The notes under the pieces: generated by a model
What the model saw: only the letters and a program-made list of their open reading frames with translations
The model's database searches: none
What the model was told of the DNA's origin: nothing
Made by a program: the position numbers and the translations under genes
In this document: piece by piece, positions 43,142 to 52,802 of the stretch
Numbering within the stretch: position 1 is the stretch's first letter
How the letters are laid out: every line of letters begins with the position of its first letter
Origin: Methylococcaceae bacterium
GTDB taxonomy: Bacteria > Pseudomonadota > Gammaproteobacteria > Methylococcales > Methylomonadaceae
Length of the DNA stretch: 64,000 nucleotides
Reading direction: 5' to 3'
Assembly (NCBI GenBank): GCA_013140705.1
Contig: JABFSH010000010.1
Location: 1 to 64,000, forward strand

Positions 43142-43338
43142 CTTGCACCGCCATTTTGTGATTCAATCCACTTTAAAAATTTGAATTCGTCGATGAGGAC
43201 TTTTCGCCCAATGCGAAGGACCGCGCCCGCCTTCGCCAACCCATTCGTGTGCTCATGAAAGATCAGTGAACGCAGGCCGCCGATAGTAAAGGCCGGATGC
43301 TTTTCTTGGAATTGTCTGACGGTGTGTATATTTGACAT
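43138..43338 (-). CDS. AlpA-like small DNA-binding regulator / excisionase
   Basis: The 66-residue protein has the pattern of AlpA/excisionase-like helix-turn-helix proteins: VRQFQEKHPAFTIGGLRSLIF as the HTH, a middle AGAVLRIGRKVLIDEFKFLKWIE wing ending in W. Such proteins switch on the integrase or act as directionality factor. It is the first gene of the replication unit and is followed upstream by a 144-base gap that must contain its promoter. Confidence 0.7.
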   Translation of the reverse strand: MSNIHTVRQFQEKHPAFTIGGLRSLIFHEHTNGLAKAGAVLRIGRKVLIDEFKFLKWIESQNGGAR

Positions 43339-43482
43339 TTTTAATACTCCGAGTTAACCGCAAAAACGCGGTAGGAGTATTAAAAACCCGAATTTTTCCC
43401 GATTTCCACATTGGCTAATATGGAATGTTAGCGGGAAACTTACATGGAAATTTGCTCGATTTTAACGCTTGACAGGGGTTTG

Positions 43483-43998
43483 TTACGGTGACTTCTTGAA
43501 TATGCTCACTTTTGACTGAATCGTTTTTTTTGTCATGTAGTTTGTAGCATTTCCGGTATTCCATCGAAGTCCAGCACCATTTTTCCCGGAAGTGTAGTGC
43601 TCAACAATAGGACTTCCAGATACATTGACGTATCGTCTCAACACATTAAAAAACCCTGTGCCACCCAACTTGCCTTCTTTGATCCAAGTTTCACGCAACC
43701 ATTTAGTCAGGTTCCTTTCTTTGCGGTCAGGCTCCCCCACTAGCTTGGGTAATGGTTCCTCAATTGGTTCATGTTTGAACTCGCTCAATTTTTTATTGAT
43801 TTGCTGTATCCGTGATTGTTTTAAATCGGAATATGCAACAGCCGACAGCTCGTCACGCTCGCGCTCAAGCATTTTTGTCCATATAACTTTGTAAAAACCT
43901 TGATTAAACGGATCATCATTAATTCCGGCTTTTACAAAAAGCGCCGGCACTGATGTTTCGAGTAGTTTGTCAACTGAGAATGTGTTTGCATCTTTCAC
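43483..43998 (-). CDS. Hypothetical protein coupled to the integrase
   Basis: The 171-residue protein has many charged residues (RERDELSAVAYSDLKQSRIQQINKKLSEF) and a basic C-terminus (KKTIQSKVSIFKKSP). No family recognised. Its ATG overlaps the integrase stop by 4 bases, so it is translated with the integrase; a recombination accessory role is a guess from position. Confidence 0.5.
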   Translation of the reverse strand: MKDANTFSVDKLLETSVPALFVKAGINDDPFNQGFYKVIWTKMLERERDELSAVAYSDLKQSRIQQINKKLSEFKHEPIEEPLPKLVGEPDRKERNLTKWLRETWIKEGKLGGTGFFNVLRRYVNVSGSPIVEHYTSGKNGAGLRWNTGNATNYMTKKTIQSKVSIFKKSP

Positions 43999-45101
43999 AA
44001 CACACCCCCGAATATCTTATCGTTCATGCTTGCAACCACGTTTGAAACATGACCGTCTGATAGGTGACTGTAGCGCTTAACCATGCTTAATGTTTTATGC
44101 CCTAACACTTCGGCTATTTCTGCCAAACTTGCGCCGTTCATGGCTAGATAACTAGCCGTACAGTGTCTCAGGTCATGCCATCGAAAGTTATCAACCTCAG
44201 CGCGTTTTAGGGCATTAATCCATGACTTCTTTAACTCTATTGGTTTTTGTGGTTGAGTAGGTGAAGGGAATACCAGTTGCGTATCTAATCGCCTAACCTT
44301 GCCTAGTTTTTGAAGTTCAATCAATGCTTGATTGGCTAACGGTACGCGCCGCCGGTCTCCGTTTTTAGTGGCGTGCAAGATTACGCATGACTCGGCTAGA
44401 TTGACAACACCCCAAGCAGTTTCTGTTGGTGGGCTGCTGGGTTCCTTCCAATACAGGTTCATGGTCTCGGATAACCGCATTCCTGTTGAAAGGCTTAGGA
44501 TAAATGCCGGATAAAGTAATTTGTTAGGAGATCCCTTGCAGGACGTTAAAAGTCTTTGTCGTTCATCATCATCAAGATAACGAACACGACCACGAGGCTC
44601 TGATGGTTTCTTAACTTTTCTCATGGGTGAGTCACTCAACCATTCCCATTCACTGACAGCAAGATTAAACGCTGGGCTTATTGCTGTCATGTATTGGACT
44701 ATCGTAGCTGGGCTTCTTGGTTTACCTGTTTGTGTTATATCCGCACTCAATTCATCGCGGTATTGCGCCAATAAAGAAGGAGTTATGTCAGACAAAAGAT
44801 ACGCGCCTATCTTGTCTCGCCACCATGCTAGTTGATGCTTTCTGTCAGCGGATTTTTTTGGTTTGGTCGGTAAAACTTCAGCAACGTATCTATCAATTAA
44901 ATCTGATACGGTGTGCTTTTTAGCTTCGGTGGTTTTAAAGTGTCGGCCTTCTTTTATCGCTGCTTCAGTCAGTTGCGCCCATTTTCGGGCATCAGTTAGC
45001 CTGTTAAAACTGGCTGTTTGCGGTGGATAACCTTTAAGCCTTATCTGTACAGTGTGATATGTTTTGCCACTCTTGTCTGTTCGAGTTCTGATGTTCGCCA
45101 T
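43995..45101 (-). CDS. int: Tyrosine recombinase (site-specific integrase)
   Basis: The 368-residue integrase has an N-terminal arm-binding domain (IRTRTDKSGKTYHTVQIRLKGYPPQTASF), a core-binding SAM-like domain (about 65-160: LIDRYVAEVLP... ISPAFNLAVSEWEWL) and a catalytic domain with Arg in LSTGMRLSET, HDLRHCTASYL (H-x-x-R), GHKTLSMVKRYSHL (His and the nucleophile Tyr). It reads inward from the right end, 276 bases from attR, as usual for tRNA-targeting islands. No motif is damaged, so it may be active. Confidence 0.93.
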   Translation of the reverse strand: MANIRTRTDKSGKTYHTVQIRLKGYPPQTASFNRLTDARKWAQLTEAAIKEGRHFKTTEAKKHTVSDLIDRYVAEVLPTKPKKSADRKHQLAWWRDKIGAYLLSDITPSLLAQYRDELSADITQTGKPRSPATIVQYMTAISPAFNLAVSEWEWLSDSPMRKVKKPSEPRGRVRYLDDDERQRLLTSCKGSPNKLLYPAFILSLSTGMRLSETMNLYWKEPSSPPTETAWGVVNLAESCVILHATKNGDRRRVPLANQALIELQKLGKVRRLDTQLVFPSPTQPQKPIELKKSWINALKRAEVDNFRWHDLRHCTASYLAMNGASLAEIAEVLGHKTLSMVKRYSHLSDGHVSNVVASMNDKIFGGVL

Positions 45102-45242
45102 AATTGCCCCTTGAGTTCAGGCATTGGCGTATAATAATGTTAGCCATTTGCTTAACCCGTCTGTTAAGTGAATCGGTGAGGGCTTGTTGGTGCTGGTAAC
45201 ACCTTCAGGCCCGCGTTGTTTCTAGGGTTCCATTATATCATA

Positions 45243-45260
45243 CGTCACACTCACGTCACA
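45243..45260. promoter_or_regulatory. 18-bp sequence shared by both island ends (right copy)
   Basis: Same sequence and orientation as 26374-26391, here between the integrase start and attR. Possible integrase arm-binding site. Confidence 0.5.
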
Positions 45261-45376
45261 CTAAGCCATAAAAAATGGCAAATATTGGCAATAATGCACA
45301 ATAGCACTAAATAACCAAACTATTGATTATGATGCTATTGTTTGTTGTGTGGTGTTGTGGAATTTTGGGTTTATCC

Positions 45377-45466
45377 CCTTGACATGGTGGGGGTCGTTGG
45401 TTCGAGTCCAATCGCGCCTACCATATATATCAAAGGCTTAGAATAATATCCAAGCCTTTTTTATTG
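45377..45466 (+). repeat. attR: attR core: 90-bp direct repeat
   Basis: Exact copy of 26270-26359. It contains the last 47 bases of tRNA-Val and the tRNA terminator but no 5' half of a tRNA, so this is the duplicated side. Confidence 0.93.
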
Positions 45467-45762
45467 ACTTAGATATTTTTGGCGCACGTTCAAAAAACAC
45501 TCGCAACAATTGCCGACATTCAGGCATAAAAAAGCCGCGTGGTTAGCGGCAATAGTTATTTTGCTTTATTGAAAACTCATTAAATCCAAAAAGCTTCATT
45601 GATGTTCTGTTGATTGATTGATCTGAGAACGCTGCAAAAAAAGCTGTTTTTCGTAAAAGGTGATAGCTTCACTTTTTGTACCAGCTACAACAAAACAACC
45701 ACTCACTTCGGTTGCCTACCACCTTTTAACGTGATAGAGCAACTCGTTACGCCAATCTAAAA
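45467..45762. other. Chromosomal flank right of the island, no gene
   Basis: Position 45488-45525 resembles the sequence just inside attL at 26390-26430 (shared CGCAACAATTGCCGA). A GCCGC/GCGGC hairpin lies at about 45533-45550. No gene-like frame is seen. Confidence 0.5.
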
Positions 45763-46446
45763 CTATCTGATTGTTGTCGAGCGAAAAAAAGATAAAAACT
45801 CGCCTGAATTGGCCAATTTTCTTTTTTTTGTCTTTGCTAAAGCAATTTTTGCTTCTTCCTGCAGGCGTAAATCGGCTACTGAGGTTTTTGTGTTTAGAGG
45901 AACGGTAGCGGCTTTCTTGAAATATTTTTCAGCTTCATTGATTTCATTATTTGAAAGAAGAAAGTCGGCATAATAGTAATTTGAATCTATACCTTCAGGG
46001 TTTATTTTTAATGCGGTCTCGAGCATTTCCCGGGCTTTTGCATTATCTCCGAATGCAATTGGCCATTTTGGAACCATATAATAGAGTGTTCCCAGTGTGA
46101 CATAAGCGGCCCCATTCATTGTTTCCGGGTTTATTGAAAGCGCTTTTATTAATAAATCTCGAGCTTCATGGATAGAGGTCAGTGCTGATATGGCATCCTG
46201 ATGATCAGCATAGGAGGCTTTAATGACGGCTTCCCAAAATAATGGCTCCGAGTTATTTGGAAATTGAGTCGCTAAATTAATAGTTTTCGAAAGCAGTTGT
46301 GGATACGATGTAGTTTGTTTTGATTTGGGCATCGTATAGTAAATTGCAGCCCACTCCGACTCTATGTCAGCAAGAGATGTTTTTAAAGTCTCGGCGAAAC
46401 ACTGGGTTGTTAGTAGCAATAAAGCAACAAAAGTTGTTTTTTTCAT
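45763..46446 (-). CDS. Periplasmic TPR-type protein
   Basis: The 227-residue protein has a signal peptide (1-18, LLLLTTQCFA) and helical repeats; the clearest TPRs are KAREMLETALKINPEGIDSNYYYADFLL and NEAEKYFKKAATV. The GAAYVTLGTLYYMVPKWPIAFGDNAKAREML region resembles TatT-like TPR proteins that partner with TRAP-type transport, but no transporter is nearby. It is the first core gene beyond the island; function unknown. Confidence 0.7.
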   Translation of the reverse strand: MKKTTFVALLLLTTQCFAETLKTSLADIESEWAAIYYTMPKSKQTTSYPQLLSKTINLATQFPNNSEPLFWEAVIKASYADHQDAISALTSIHEARDLLIKALSINPETMNGAAYVTLGTLYYMVPKWPIAFGDNAKAREMLETALKINPEGIDSNYYYADFLLSNNEINEAEKYFKKAATVPLNTKTSVADLRLQEEAKIALAKTKKRKLANSGEFLSFFRSTTIR

Positions 46447-46497
46447 ACGACAACTATAGAGTAAAATGTCGTTGAATTCAATACTTTTTATTGTAAT

Positions 46498-46974
46498 TTA
46501 GTCTGATTTCCAGTCAGAGTATGGGTGACGCACTAAGTTGTTGTTGTAATATCGCAAATCCTGCGTTACCTCATTGCCAAGCCAATGTGGCTTGATGAAT
46601 TTCTGGTTTATTTCAGACAATTCAATTTCCGCTACAATGAGTCCTTCATTCGCGCCTTCAAATTCATCGATTTCCCATAAATTGTTGCCTATTGTGATGT
46701 AATGGCGTGTTTTCTCAATAATGGGTTTATTGCAGAGGTTATTGAGTATTTCATTTGCGTCGGATAGGGGGATCTGATATTCATATTCTTGGCGTTGAGT
46801 GCCTATGGTTGCGCTTTTTATATTCAACCACGCCTGGTTGTCGCTAATTCTGATCCTGATCGAGCTTGTGGCTACAGAGGACAAATACCCCTGTTTAAAC
46901 TGGGCGGATTTAGTCACTTGCTGTCGCCAATCGTCATTTGCCAGTAGAAATTTATGTTCTATTTCGATAGCCAT
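46498..46974 (-). CDS. CYTH domain protein (probable inorganic triphosphatase)
   Basis: The 158-residue single CYTH domain starts with the signature AIEIEHKFL (E-x-E-x-K) and continues FKQGYLSS, SIRIRISDNQAWLNIK, EYEYQIPLSDANEIL and WEIDEFEGANEGLIVAEIELS, which line the triphosphate tunnel. The short stand-alone type hydrolyses inorganic triphosphate in characterised bacteria. Normal length. Confidence 0.9.
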   Translation of the reverse strand: MAIEIEHKFLLANDDWRQQVTKSAQFKQGYLSSVATSSIRIRISDNQAWLNIKSATIGTQRQEYEYQIPLSDANEILNNLCNKPIIEKTRHYITIGNNLWEIDEFEGANEGLIVAEIELSEINQKFIKPHWLGNEVTQDLRYYNNNLVRHPYSDWKSD

Positions 46975-47114
46975 ATTTCGCTGAATGTGAATACTAAAAC
47001 AAACTTGATTTAAGGGTTATTGTGATTTACATCGCTAGCACAACGAATTGACCAAAATTATATGCAACTTAATGAAATAAAAAGACATTCCATAAAATGA
47101 AATGATGGAGTGGA

Positions 47115-48446
47115 TTATTTTTTGGAAAGTAAGCGTGGCTCTAGCGGTTCGACAGACATTTCAAAATCAACTTTGATACGTTTTGCAACCGCTTTAACTT
47201 CAGATTTGCTCTTAAATGGTCCAGCTATTACTTGGTAAGAATCATCTTTTTTAACTTTTCTGGCCGGGATGGTAGGGCCTTGATGGTTGAGCATAGCGGC
47301 CATTTCCTGTGCTTTGTCCTCGTCATCGAACGTAGCCACTAAAATTGACCAGTCGCTTTCCTTCAACTCAGCAATTAGGGGTTGTTCAAATAATCGATCC
47401 GGATGTGCCATTTGCATTGCAGATTTCGAGATATCCACGATATCTGGGCTATTAACTAGAATGGGCGTGGGAATTCCATCAGAACGTTCAATGATCCGGT
47501 CCACTTTTTTCCAATCAATGGTAGAGTTTGTTTTGCTGCTAATTTTGTTTAGCTTTTTCAATAATTGCTTTTTTAGTTGCGCTTTATTTCGGATCCATTT
47601 TTCTAGTGGTTCGTGCGCTTCCAAAAAAAGCATATTGTTATCCCATGCTGTCAGGTAAGGCTGGTGAGTTATCCGTACCTCCATGCCCACGGTTGCTTTA
47701 TCAAATAAATCCTTGATGTCTTCTGGATAAAGTTGAACACAGCCATGGCTGATTTGCATGCCTATTCCATAAGGTTTATTGGTGCCATGAATGAGATAGC
47801 CCGGAAAACCAAGGTGCATTGCATAGTAACCCAGCGGGTTGTCAGGACCTGCGCGAACTAATTTTGGTAATGGAGCGCCTTTTTCTGCATGTTCGCGCTG
47901 TATGGAGTCAGGCACGGTCCAGGTGGGGTTAGCTTTCTTGTCAGCGATACGAGTTAGTCCCATCGGTGTATTCCAACCTTGCCGACCAATCCCGATTGGA
48001 TAAGTGAAGAGCTTGTCAGTTTTTTTTCTGGGGTAATAGAACATCCGCATATTGGCCAGATTCAATACAATTCCCTTGTGAGGGGCATCCGGAACTATAA
48101 AACGCAATGGGAGTAATACGCGGCTATTGTGTTTCGGAGTCCATGGTTCAATGCTGGGATTGGCAATCGTAATATCGTTGTATCCCAGGCCATAGTGTCT
48201 GGCTATATCAGACAATGTATCATTTTCACGGGTGTTGACTGCGGCCATGGTGCCGACCATTTCCTGGTCTTTGGAGAGCGTAAACTCGTGAGTAGCAATA
48301 GTTTGATGTTCGGTCGGGACTATTGCTGGAGTTACAGCAGTTTCTGTATGGTCAGGGAAAAAACCGGACATGGTTTGGCATCCGCTGAGAGCTAACAGTC
48401 CTGAAATTAAAACGAGCCTTAAAAAATTGGTTTTATAATTTGACAT
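47115..48446 (-). CDS. Lipoprotein L,D-transpeptidase (YkuD) with LysM and SPOR domains
   Basis: The 443-residue protein has a signal peptide with lipobox LALSGC, a LysM repeat (about 73-115: NDTLSDIARHYGLGYNDITIANPSI), a YkuD catalytic domain (about 120-270) with ISHGCVQL holding the catalytic Cys and His, and at the C-terminus a SPOR-like domain (WSILVATFDDEDKAQEMAAML, SYQVIAGPFKSKSEVKAVAKRI). It cross-links peptidoglycan (3-3 links) or attaches proteins to it at the outer envelope. The LysM+YkuD part matches ErfK/YbiS; the SPOR tail suggests recruitment to the septum. Confidence 0.92.
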   Translation of the reverse strand: MSNYKTNFLRLVLISGLLALSGCQTMSGFFPDHTETAVTPAIVPTEHQTIATHEFTLSKDQEMVGTMAAVNTRENDTLSDIARHYGLGYNDITIANPSIEPWTPKHNSRVLLPLRFIVPDAPHKGIVLNLANMRMFYYPRKKTDKLFTYPIGIGRQGWNTPMGLTRIADKKANPTWTVPDSIQREHAEKGAPLPKLVRAGPDNPLGYYAMHLGFPGYLIHGTNKPYGIGMQISHGCVQLYPEDIKDLFDKATVGMEVRITHQPYLTAWDNNMLFLEAHEPLEKWIRNKAQLKKQLLKKLNKISSKTNSTIDWKKVDRIIERSDGIPTPILVNSPDIVDISKSAMQMAHPDRLFEQPLIAELKESDWSILVATFDDEDKAQEMAAMLNHQGPTIPARKVKKDDSYQVIAGPFKSKSEVKAVAKRIKVDFEMSVEPLEPRLLSKK

Positions 48447-48815
48447 GCTAATAGTTGTATCAAAAGTATCTATTTGATATGTAATAATAAAGTTTTCGAA
48501 TTAAAAGATTACTATACCCCTAAGTCGATTAAGGAAAGATTAAGGCGATTAACTTGAGTTTCAGCAAAAGCATATCGGGCTGAGTAAACGAGGTTTTCAA
48601 TTAACTGAATTATATCGTTGCTTTTTATTAATTGTAAAACTTATATGTGTAGGTTTTACAGCAATAATCACTGTTTTTGGGTAGCTTCTAAAAGAGTTAA
48701 AGGGAGCAATTGTCGGCAGAAGTTTTCTGGCTGATTAATCCTCTCTCACGGTACATGTATTTAGAGCTTCTGAGTTGATTTTCCAACGACGGAGTCGAAT
48801 TGCAGCGCCCTGCAA
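48447..48815. other. Gap between the L,D-transpeptidase and rapZ genes
   Basis: No gene-like frame or RNA gene recognised. It is AT-rich and should contain the transpeptidase promoter and the end of the rapZ transcript. Confidence 0.4.
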
Positions 48816-49673
48816 TTAATGCAGTTCCCGATGGCGAATAATTACATTCAGGACTGGGCTTTTAAATTGTCTCGCTAAGGCATCGACCAGGAACACTGAA
48901 CGGTGTTGTCCCCCTGTACATCCAATGGCGATAGTCAGATAACTCCGTCCTTCGGCCTCGAATCGAGGTATCCAACGCTCAAGAAAATCGGTGATGTCTC
49001 GATAAAATTCTGTGACGAGTGCGTGATCTTTGAGAAAATCCACGACCGGCTGGTCCTTTCCGGTTAATCCCCGAAGGTCAGGAATCCAGTAGGGATTGGG
49101 TAGGCTTCTTGCGTCAAAAACGAAATCGGCATCCAAGGGTATGCCATGTTTATAGCCGAATGACTGAAACTGTAAGGATATGTGTTTGAAATCTCGTTCA
49201 CCAACCTGGTCTTTGATCAACTCCCTTAATTGATGATAGTGCGTTCGACTTGTGTCAATCATGACGCTGGCATGTTTGGCAACCGGAGTCAGCATTTCCT
49301 TTTCTATTTTAAGGGCTTCTTTTAATGCAATATTATAATCCGTCAGCGGATGTTTTCGGCGAGTTTCGCTATAACGTTTTAATAACGTAGCCTCTTCTGC
49401 TTCCATAAATATAATTTCGCAATCAATTCCTTTTTCGCGAATCATCTTTAGGTTGTCAGAAAAATTAACCAGACTTTCACTTTGATTTCTGGCATCAATA
49501 CCTATCGCTGTTTTTGCGTAGGTTTTCTTATCAACCAGCATGACGTGATTGATAAAATCTTCAAGCAACTTAACCGGGAGATTATCAATACAGTAATAAC
49601 CACAGTCCTCAAGTGTATCAAGGGCGATGGTTTTGCCTGATCCAGACAGTCCGCTTACGATGATAAGTTTCAT
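48816..49673 (-). CDS. rapZ: RNase adapter protein RapZ
   Basis: The 285-residue protein starts at the ATG at 49673, the usual RapZ start (MKLIIVSGLSGSGKT with a Walker A). Other marks: DNLPVKLLEDFI, GIDARNQ, HPLTDYNIALKEALKIE, FKHGIPLDADFVFDARSLPNPYW and IGCTGGQHRSVF. In enterobacteria RapZ guides RNase E to GlmZ sRNA and senses GlcN6P. It is the last gene of the rpoN-hpf-rapZ run; the ptsN and npr genes that often accompany it are absent. Confidence 0.95.
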   Translation of the reverse strand: MKLIIVSGLSGSGKTIALDTLEDCGYYCIDNLPVKLLEDFINHVMLVDKKTYAKTAIGIDARNQSESLVNFSDNLKMIREKGIDCEIIFMEAEEATLLKRYSETRRKHPLTDYNIALKEALKIEKEMLTPVAKHASVMIDTSRTHYHQLRELIKDQVGERDFKHISLQFQSFGYKHGIPLDADFVFDARSLPNPYWIPDLRGLTGKDQPVVDFLKDHALVTEFYRDITDFLERWIPRFEAEGRSYLTIAIGCTGGQHRSVFLVDALARQFKSPVLNVIIRHRELH

Positions 49674-49734
49674 GATTAATGGGGCTGGGTTAAGGTACAA
49701 GGTTGAAAATTTCACCCTGCACCTTACTGACAGA

Positions 49735-50025
49735 TTAACGATGGCTTCCGGTTTTTTCTTTATGTTTGGTAATTTGACGATCTAATTTGTCGACCATGTT
49801 ATCAATGGCGGAATACATATCTTCCTGATGATCTTCGGCAAACAGCTTGGCGCCGCTGAGTTGCAGTGTGGCTTCAGCTTTCTGAACCAGTTTTTCCACA
49901 CTTAAAATGACGTGTACATCAGTAACATTATCAAAATGACGGGCTAATTTTTCAAATTTTGCATCAATATGCGCTTTTAAAGCGTCAGTTATTTCAAGAT
50001 GATGACCTGTTACAATAACATGCAT
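49735..50025 (-). CDS. hpf: Ribosome hibernation promoting factor (short HPF)
   Basis: The 96-residue single-domain HPF (MHVIVTGHHLEITDALKAHIDAKFEKLARHF...) binds 70S ribosomes in stationary phase and promotes 100S dimers or silencing. Lacks the long C-terminal domain of long HPF. It lies directly behind rpoN, its standard place. Confidence 0.94.
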   Translation of the reverse strand: MHVIVTGHHLEITDALKAHIDAKFEKLARHFDNVTDVHVILSVEKLVQKAEATLQLSGAKLFAEDHQEDMYSAIDNMVDKLDRQITKHKEKTGSHR

Positions 50026-50073
50026 GGCATAAACTCCTTTATTTTGGTATGAATGATTTTTAATTATTAAGCG

Positions 50074-51525
50074 TTACAAGATACGCTTTCTGTCACTGGA
50101 CGATGGTATAAGCATCGCTTCGCGGTATTTAGCTATAGTTCTTCTGGCTACATTAATGCCTTTTTCATTGAGTAAATCGGCTATTTTACTATCACTTAGC
50201 GGTCTTGCCAGATTTTCGTTGCCAATTAATTCTTTAATGAATGCTCTAATGGCTGTCGATGAGCATTCTCCGCCTCCTTCGGTTGATACATGACTTGAAA
50301 AAAAGTACTTGAACTCAAAGATCCCGTTGGGCGTATGCATGAATTTTTGTGTTGTTACTCGCGATATGGTCGATTCATGTAGCTCGAGTTCTTCGGCAAC
50401 AACTTTCAGGCCCATCGGTTTCATGGCAATGGAGCCATGCTCAAGAAATCCTGTTTGCTTTTCCACGATACATTGCGCCACTCGCAGTAATGTATCGTTG
50501 CGGCTATGAAGACTTTTAATAAACCATTTTGCTTCCTGCAAGTGATTTTTCATGCTGGTATTGTCTTTGCTGTAGTCCGCACGTTTAACCATGTTAGAGT
50601 AAAAAGGATTGATACGCAATTTGGGCGCAATATCCGGATTCAGGTTAACTTGCCATTTATCGTTTTGTTTGGTTACATAGACATCCGGGATTACATACTC
50701 GGAGTCAGAATCCTGAATTTTTGAACCCGGCTTAGGGTCTAGTGAGCGTATCAAGACGATGACTTCATTCAGCTCTCTGGCAGTGATGCCTAAGCGACGT
50801 AAAAGTTTGGTTTGATCGTGAGAGGCCAATAATTCAAGATGGTGTGAGACGAGTTTTAAAGCGTCTTCTCTATAGAGTGTGTCTTCGGGTAGTTGCAATA
50901 GTTGTATTCTGAGGCAATCACTGAGATTAATTGCCGCCACACCCGCTGGATCAAATTGCTGGATTCTGTGTAATACGGCGTTTACTTCGTCCAGTTCCAA
51001 ATCATCCAGTTGACTTTGCAGGCCTTGATATATGTCTTCAGGCGTATTTCTTAGATAGCCGTCATCATTGACAGAATCGATGATGGCAATGGCTATGGCA
51101 TGATCGCGTTCAGAAAAGCGTGTTAATTCAAGTTGCCATAACAAATGATCCAGTAGCGTAGAAGATTTGCATTGTTGCGATTCAAATTCAACGGTATCTG
51201 TGTCGGCTAAATTGGTACTCGATTCCATGATGCTGTCGTAAACATCATCCCAGGATGAATCCAGGGGTAATTCATCTGGTATATCGGTTTGTGATCCTTC
51301 GCTGGTTTGAGAATCGGAAGTTTCAGTTTTTTTTTCAGCAGTGGCGTTCAGTCCCTGAAAGCTTGTTTCATCCTCATCAATCTCCAGCATCATATTGGAT
51401 TCCAGCGCCTGCTGAATTTCTTGCTGCAAATCTAAAGTCGACAATTGCAACAACTTGATCGCTTGCTGCAATTGCGGCGTCATGCTGAGTTGTTGGCCTA
51501 GCCGAAGATGTAGGGATTGTTTCAT
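50074..51525 (-). CDS. rpoN: RNA polymerase sigma-54 factor
   Basis: The 483-residue protein has region I (LRLGQQLSMTPQLQQAIKLLQLS), an acidic region II, the core-binding domain, the HTH domain (KVVAEELELHESTISRVTTQKFMHTPNGIFEFKYFF split) and the RpoN box ARRTIAKYRE near the C-terminus. All parts are present. In this group it controls nitrogen, motility or other enhancer-dependent genes. It follows lptB by 30 bases. Confidence 0.97.
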   Translation of the reverse strand: MKQSLHLRLGQQLSMTPQLQQAIKLLQLSTLDLQQEIQQALESNMMLEIDEDETSFQGLNATAEKKTETSDSQTSEGSQTDIPDELPLDSSWDDVYDSIMESSTNLADTDTVEFESQQCKSSTLLDHLLWQLELTRFSERDHAIAIAIIDSVNDDGYLRNTPEDIYQGLQSQLDDLELDEVNAVLHRIQQFDPAGVAAINLSDCLRIQLLQLPEDTLYREDALKLVSHHLELLASHDQTKLLRRLGITARELNEVIVLIRSLDPKPGSKIQDSDSEYVIPDVYVTKQNDKWQVNLNPDIAPKLRINPFYSNMVKRADYSKDNTSMKNHLQEAKWFIKSLHSRNDTLLRVAQCIVEKQTGFLEHGSIAMKPMGLKVVAEELELHESTISRVTTQKFMHTPNGIFEFKYFFSSHVSTEGGGECSSTAIRAFIKELIGNENLARPLSDSKIADLLNEKGINVARRTIAKYREAMLIPSSSDRKRIL

Positions 51526-51555
51526 TGGGTCATAATCTTTGAAAATACAATGGAA

Positions 51556-52281
51556 TTAAAGACTAAAGTTTTTGCCTAGATAAACTTTTCGTACTTCTTC
51601 ATTGGCAATGATTGCTTCTGCAACGCCTTCCGCGATTACCTTGCCTTCGTTAAGTATATACGCACGATCACAAATGCCTAGTGTTTCTCTGACATTGTGT
51701 TCGGTAATCAGAACTCCGATACCTCGATCTTTCAAATGCTCGATGATTCTTTTTATATCCTCCACTGATATGGGATCGACGCCGGCGAATGGTTCATCCA
51801 ATAGAATGAATTGTGGATCAGTCGCTAACGCTCTGGCTATTTCGACACGTCGTCGTTCTCCGCCGGACAGACTCATGGAGATTTGATCGCGCAAATGTAA
51901 GATATGGAATTCTTGCAATAATTCTTCAATGACCAGTTCGATCTGGCCCGAGGTTAAATCCGAACGGATTTGTAAAACGGCACGTAAATTATCGGCGACG
52001 CTTAACTTACGGAAAACCGAGGGTTCCTGGGGCAAGTAACCAATACCCAGCTGTGCTCTTAGATGCATGGGGTCGTGTGTAATGATCCGCGAATCCAGCT
52101 TGATTTCACCTTCATCGGCCTTGATGAGGCCTACGATCATGTAAAAGCTGGTTGTTTTGCCAGCCCCGTTGGGTCCTAACAAGCCTACAATTTCACCGGT
52201 TTGTACTTGAAATGAGACTCCGTTTACAACATTACGATTGTTGTAGCGTTTTTTCAGTTGAGTCGCGGCAAGAGTGATCAT
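51556..52281 (-). CDS. lptB: LPS export ABC transporter ATPase LptB
   Basis: The 241-residue ATPase powers LPS extraction by LptFG and transport over the Lpt bridge. Walker [11 protein letters not shown], signature [15 protein letters not shown], Walker [14 protein letters not shown], switch His in TEHNV. It overlaps lptA by one base and lies in the standard kdsC-lptC-lptA-lptB-rpoN order. Confidence 0.97.
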   Translation of the reverse strand: MITLAATQLKKRYNNRNVVNGVSFQVQTGEIVGLLGPNGAGKTTSFYMIVGLIKADEGEIKLDSRIITHDPMHLRAQLGIGYLPQEPSVFRKLSVADNLRAVLQIRSDLTSGQIELVIEELLQEFHILHLRDQISMSLSGGERRRVEIARALATDPQFILLDEPFAGVDPISVEDIKRIIEHLKDRGIGVLITEHNVRETLGICDRAYILNEGKVIAEGVAEAIIANEEVRKVYLGKNFSL

Positions 52282-52802
52282 TATTGTTTCACTTCTTTGG
52301 ATTTTGGTTTGAGAATGACATGCACGCGTTTAGCATCCGATGATTTTTCTCCCGCTCTAACCAGCGAGCTTTTACTGTCATATTCAATTAATTTGCTGGA
52401 ATACGTCGCGTTACCTTGCCAGACTGTGGCCTCATCAATCAGAACGAGCAGATTCTTTTTAGGATAATACTCGCCCGTTAATGCTTCTCCGGTAATATCG
52501 TCTTCGCCCTCGCTTGGGGTCTGTTTGAATTTTGCGCGCTTGCCAGTGAATACCAATTTATCGACATCGCCATTGATAAAGTAAACCACGAGTTTATCCG
52601 AGTTCACGCGAATACTGCCTTGAATGGAAACAACGTTGCCAGTGTACGTGCTGGTTTCTGTGGCATCATCATAGGTGGCCGTATTTGAATCTATGGTGAT
52701 GGGTTGGCTGGCGTCACTGGCCAAACCGTAGGCATGGTTATTCATGCCACTGAATATTATTAGGATTATATAAATAAGATGTTGTTTTTTATTTTGTTTC
52801 AT
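52281..52802 (-). CDS. lptA: LPS transport periplasmic protein LptA
   Basis: The 173-residue protein has a signal peptide (about 1-26) and an OstA-like beta-jellyroll ([58 protein letters not shown]). It forms the periplasmic bridge for LPS. The C-terminal tail is Lys-rich ([14 protein letters not shown]). Overlaps lptC by 14 bases. Confidence 0.93.
   Translation of the reverse strand: MKQNKKQHLIYIILIIFSGMNNHAYGLASDASQPITIDSNTATYDDATETSTYTGNVVSIQGSIRVNSDKLVVYFINGDVDKLVFTGKRAKFKQTPSEGEDDITGEALTGEYYPKKNLLVLIDEATVWQGNATYSSKLIEYDSKSSLVRAGEKSSDAKRVHVILKPKSKEVKQ

Larger units (their letters stand above)
26270..45466. mobile_element. tRNA-Val-integrated genomic island (about 19.1 kb)
   Basis: Direct repeats of 90 bp at both ends, a tyrosine integrase next to the right end reading inward, an AlpA-like regulator, a prim-pol/DUF3987 replication protein with adjacent long direct repeats, and small phage-like genes (DUF5681 protein and others) define a satellite-like or integrative-mobilizable element. 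No conjugation or capsid genes are seen, so transfer would need a helper. The cargo is a Ser/Thr phosphorylation cassette (29.1-38.2 kb) and two cell-surface genes (26.7-28.7 kb). Confidence 0.85.

Noticed and set aside
45361-45423. Second tRNA-Val gene at the right island end
   Set aside because: Only the 3' 47 bases are present; the 5' half with acceptor and D arm is absent, so it is the att duplicate.
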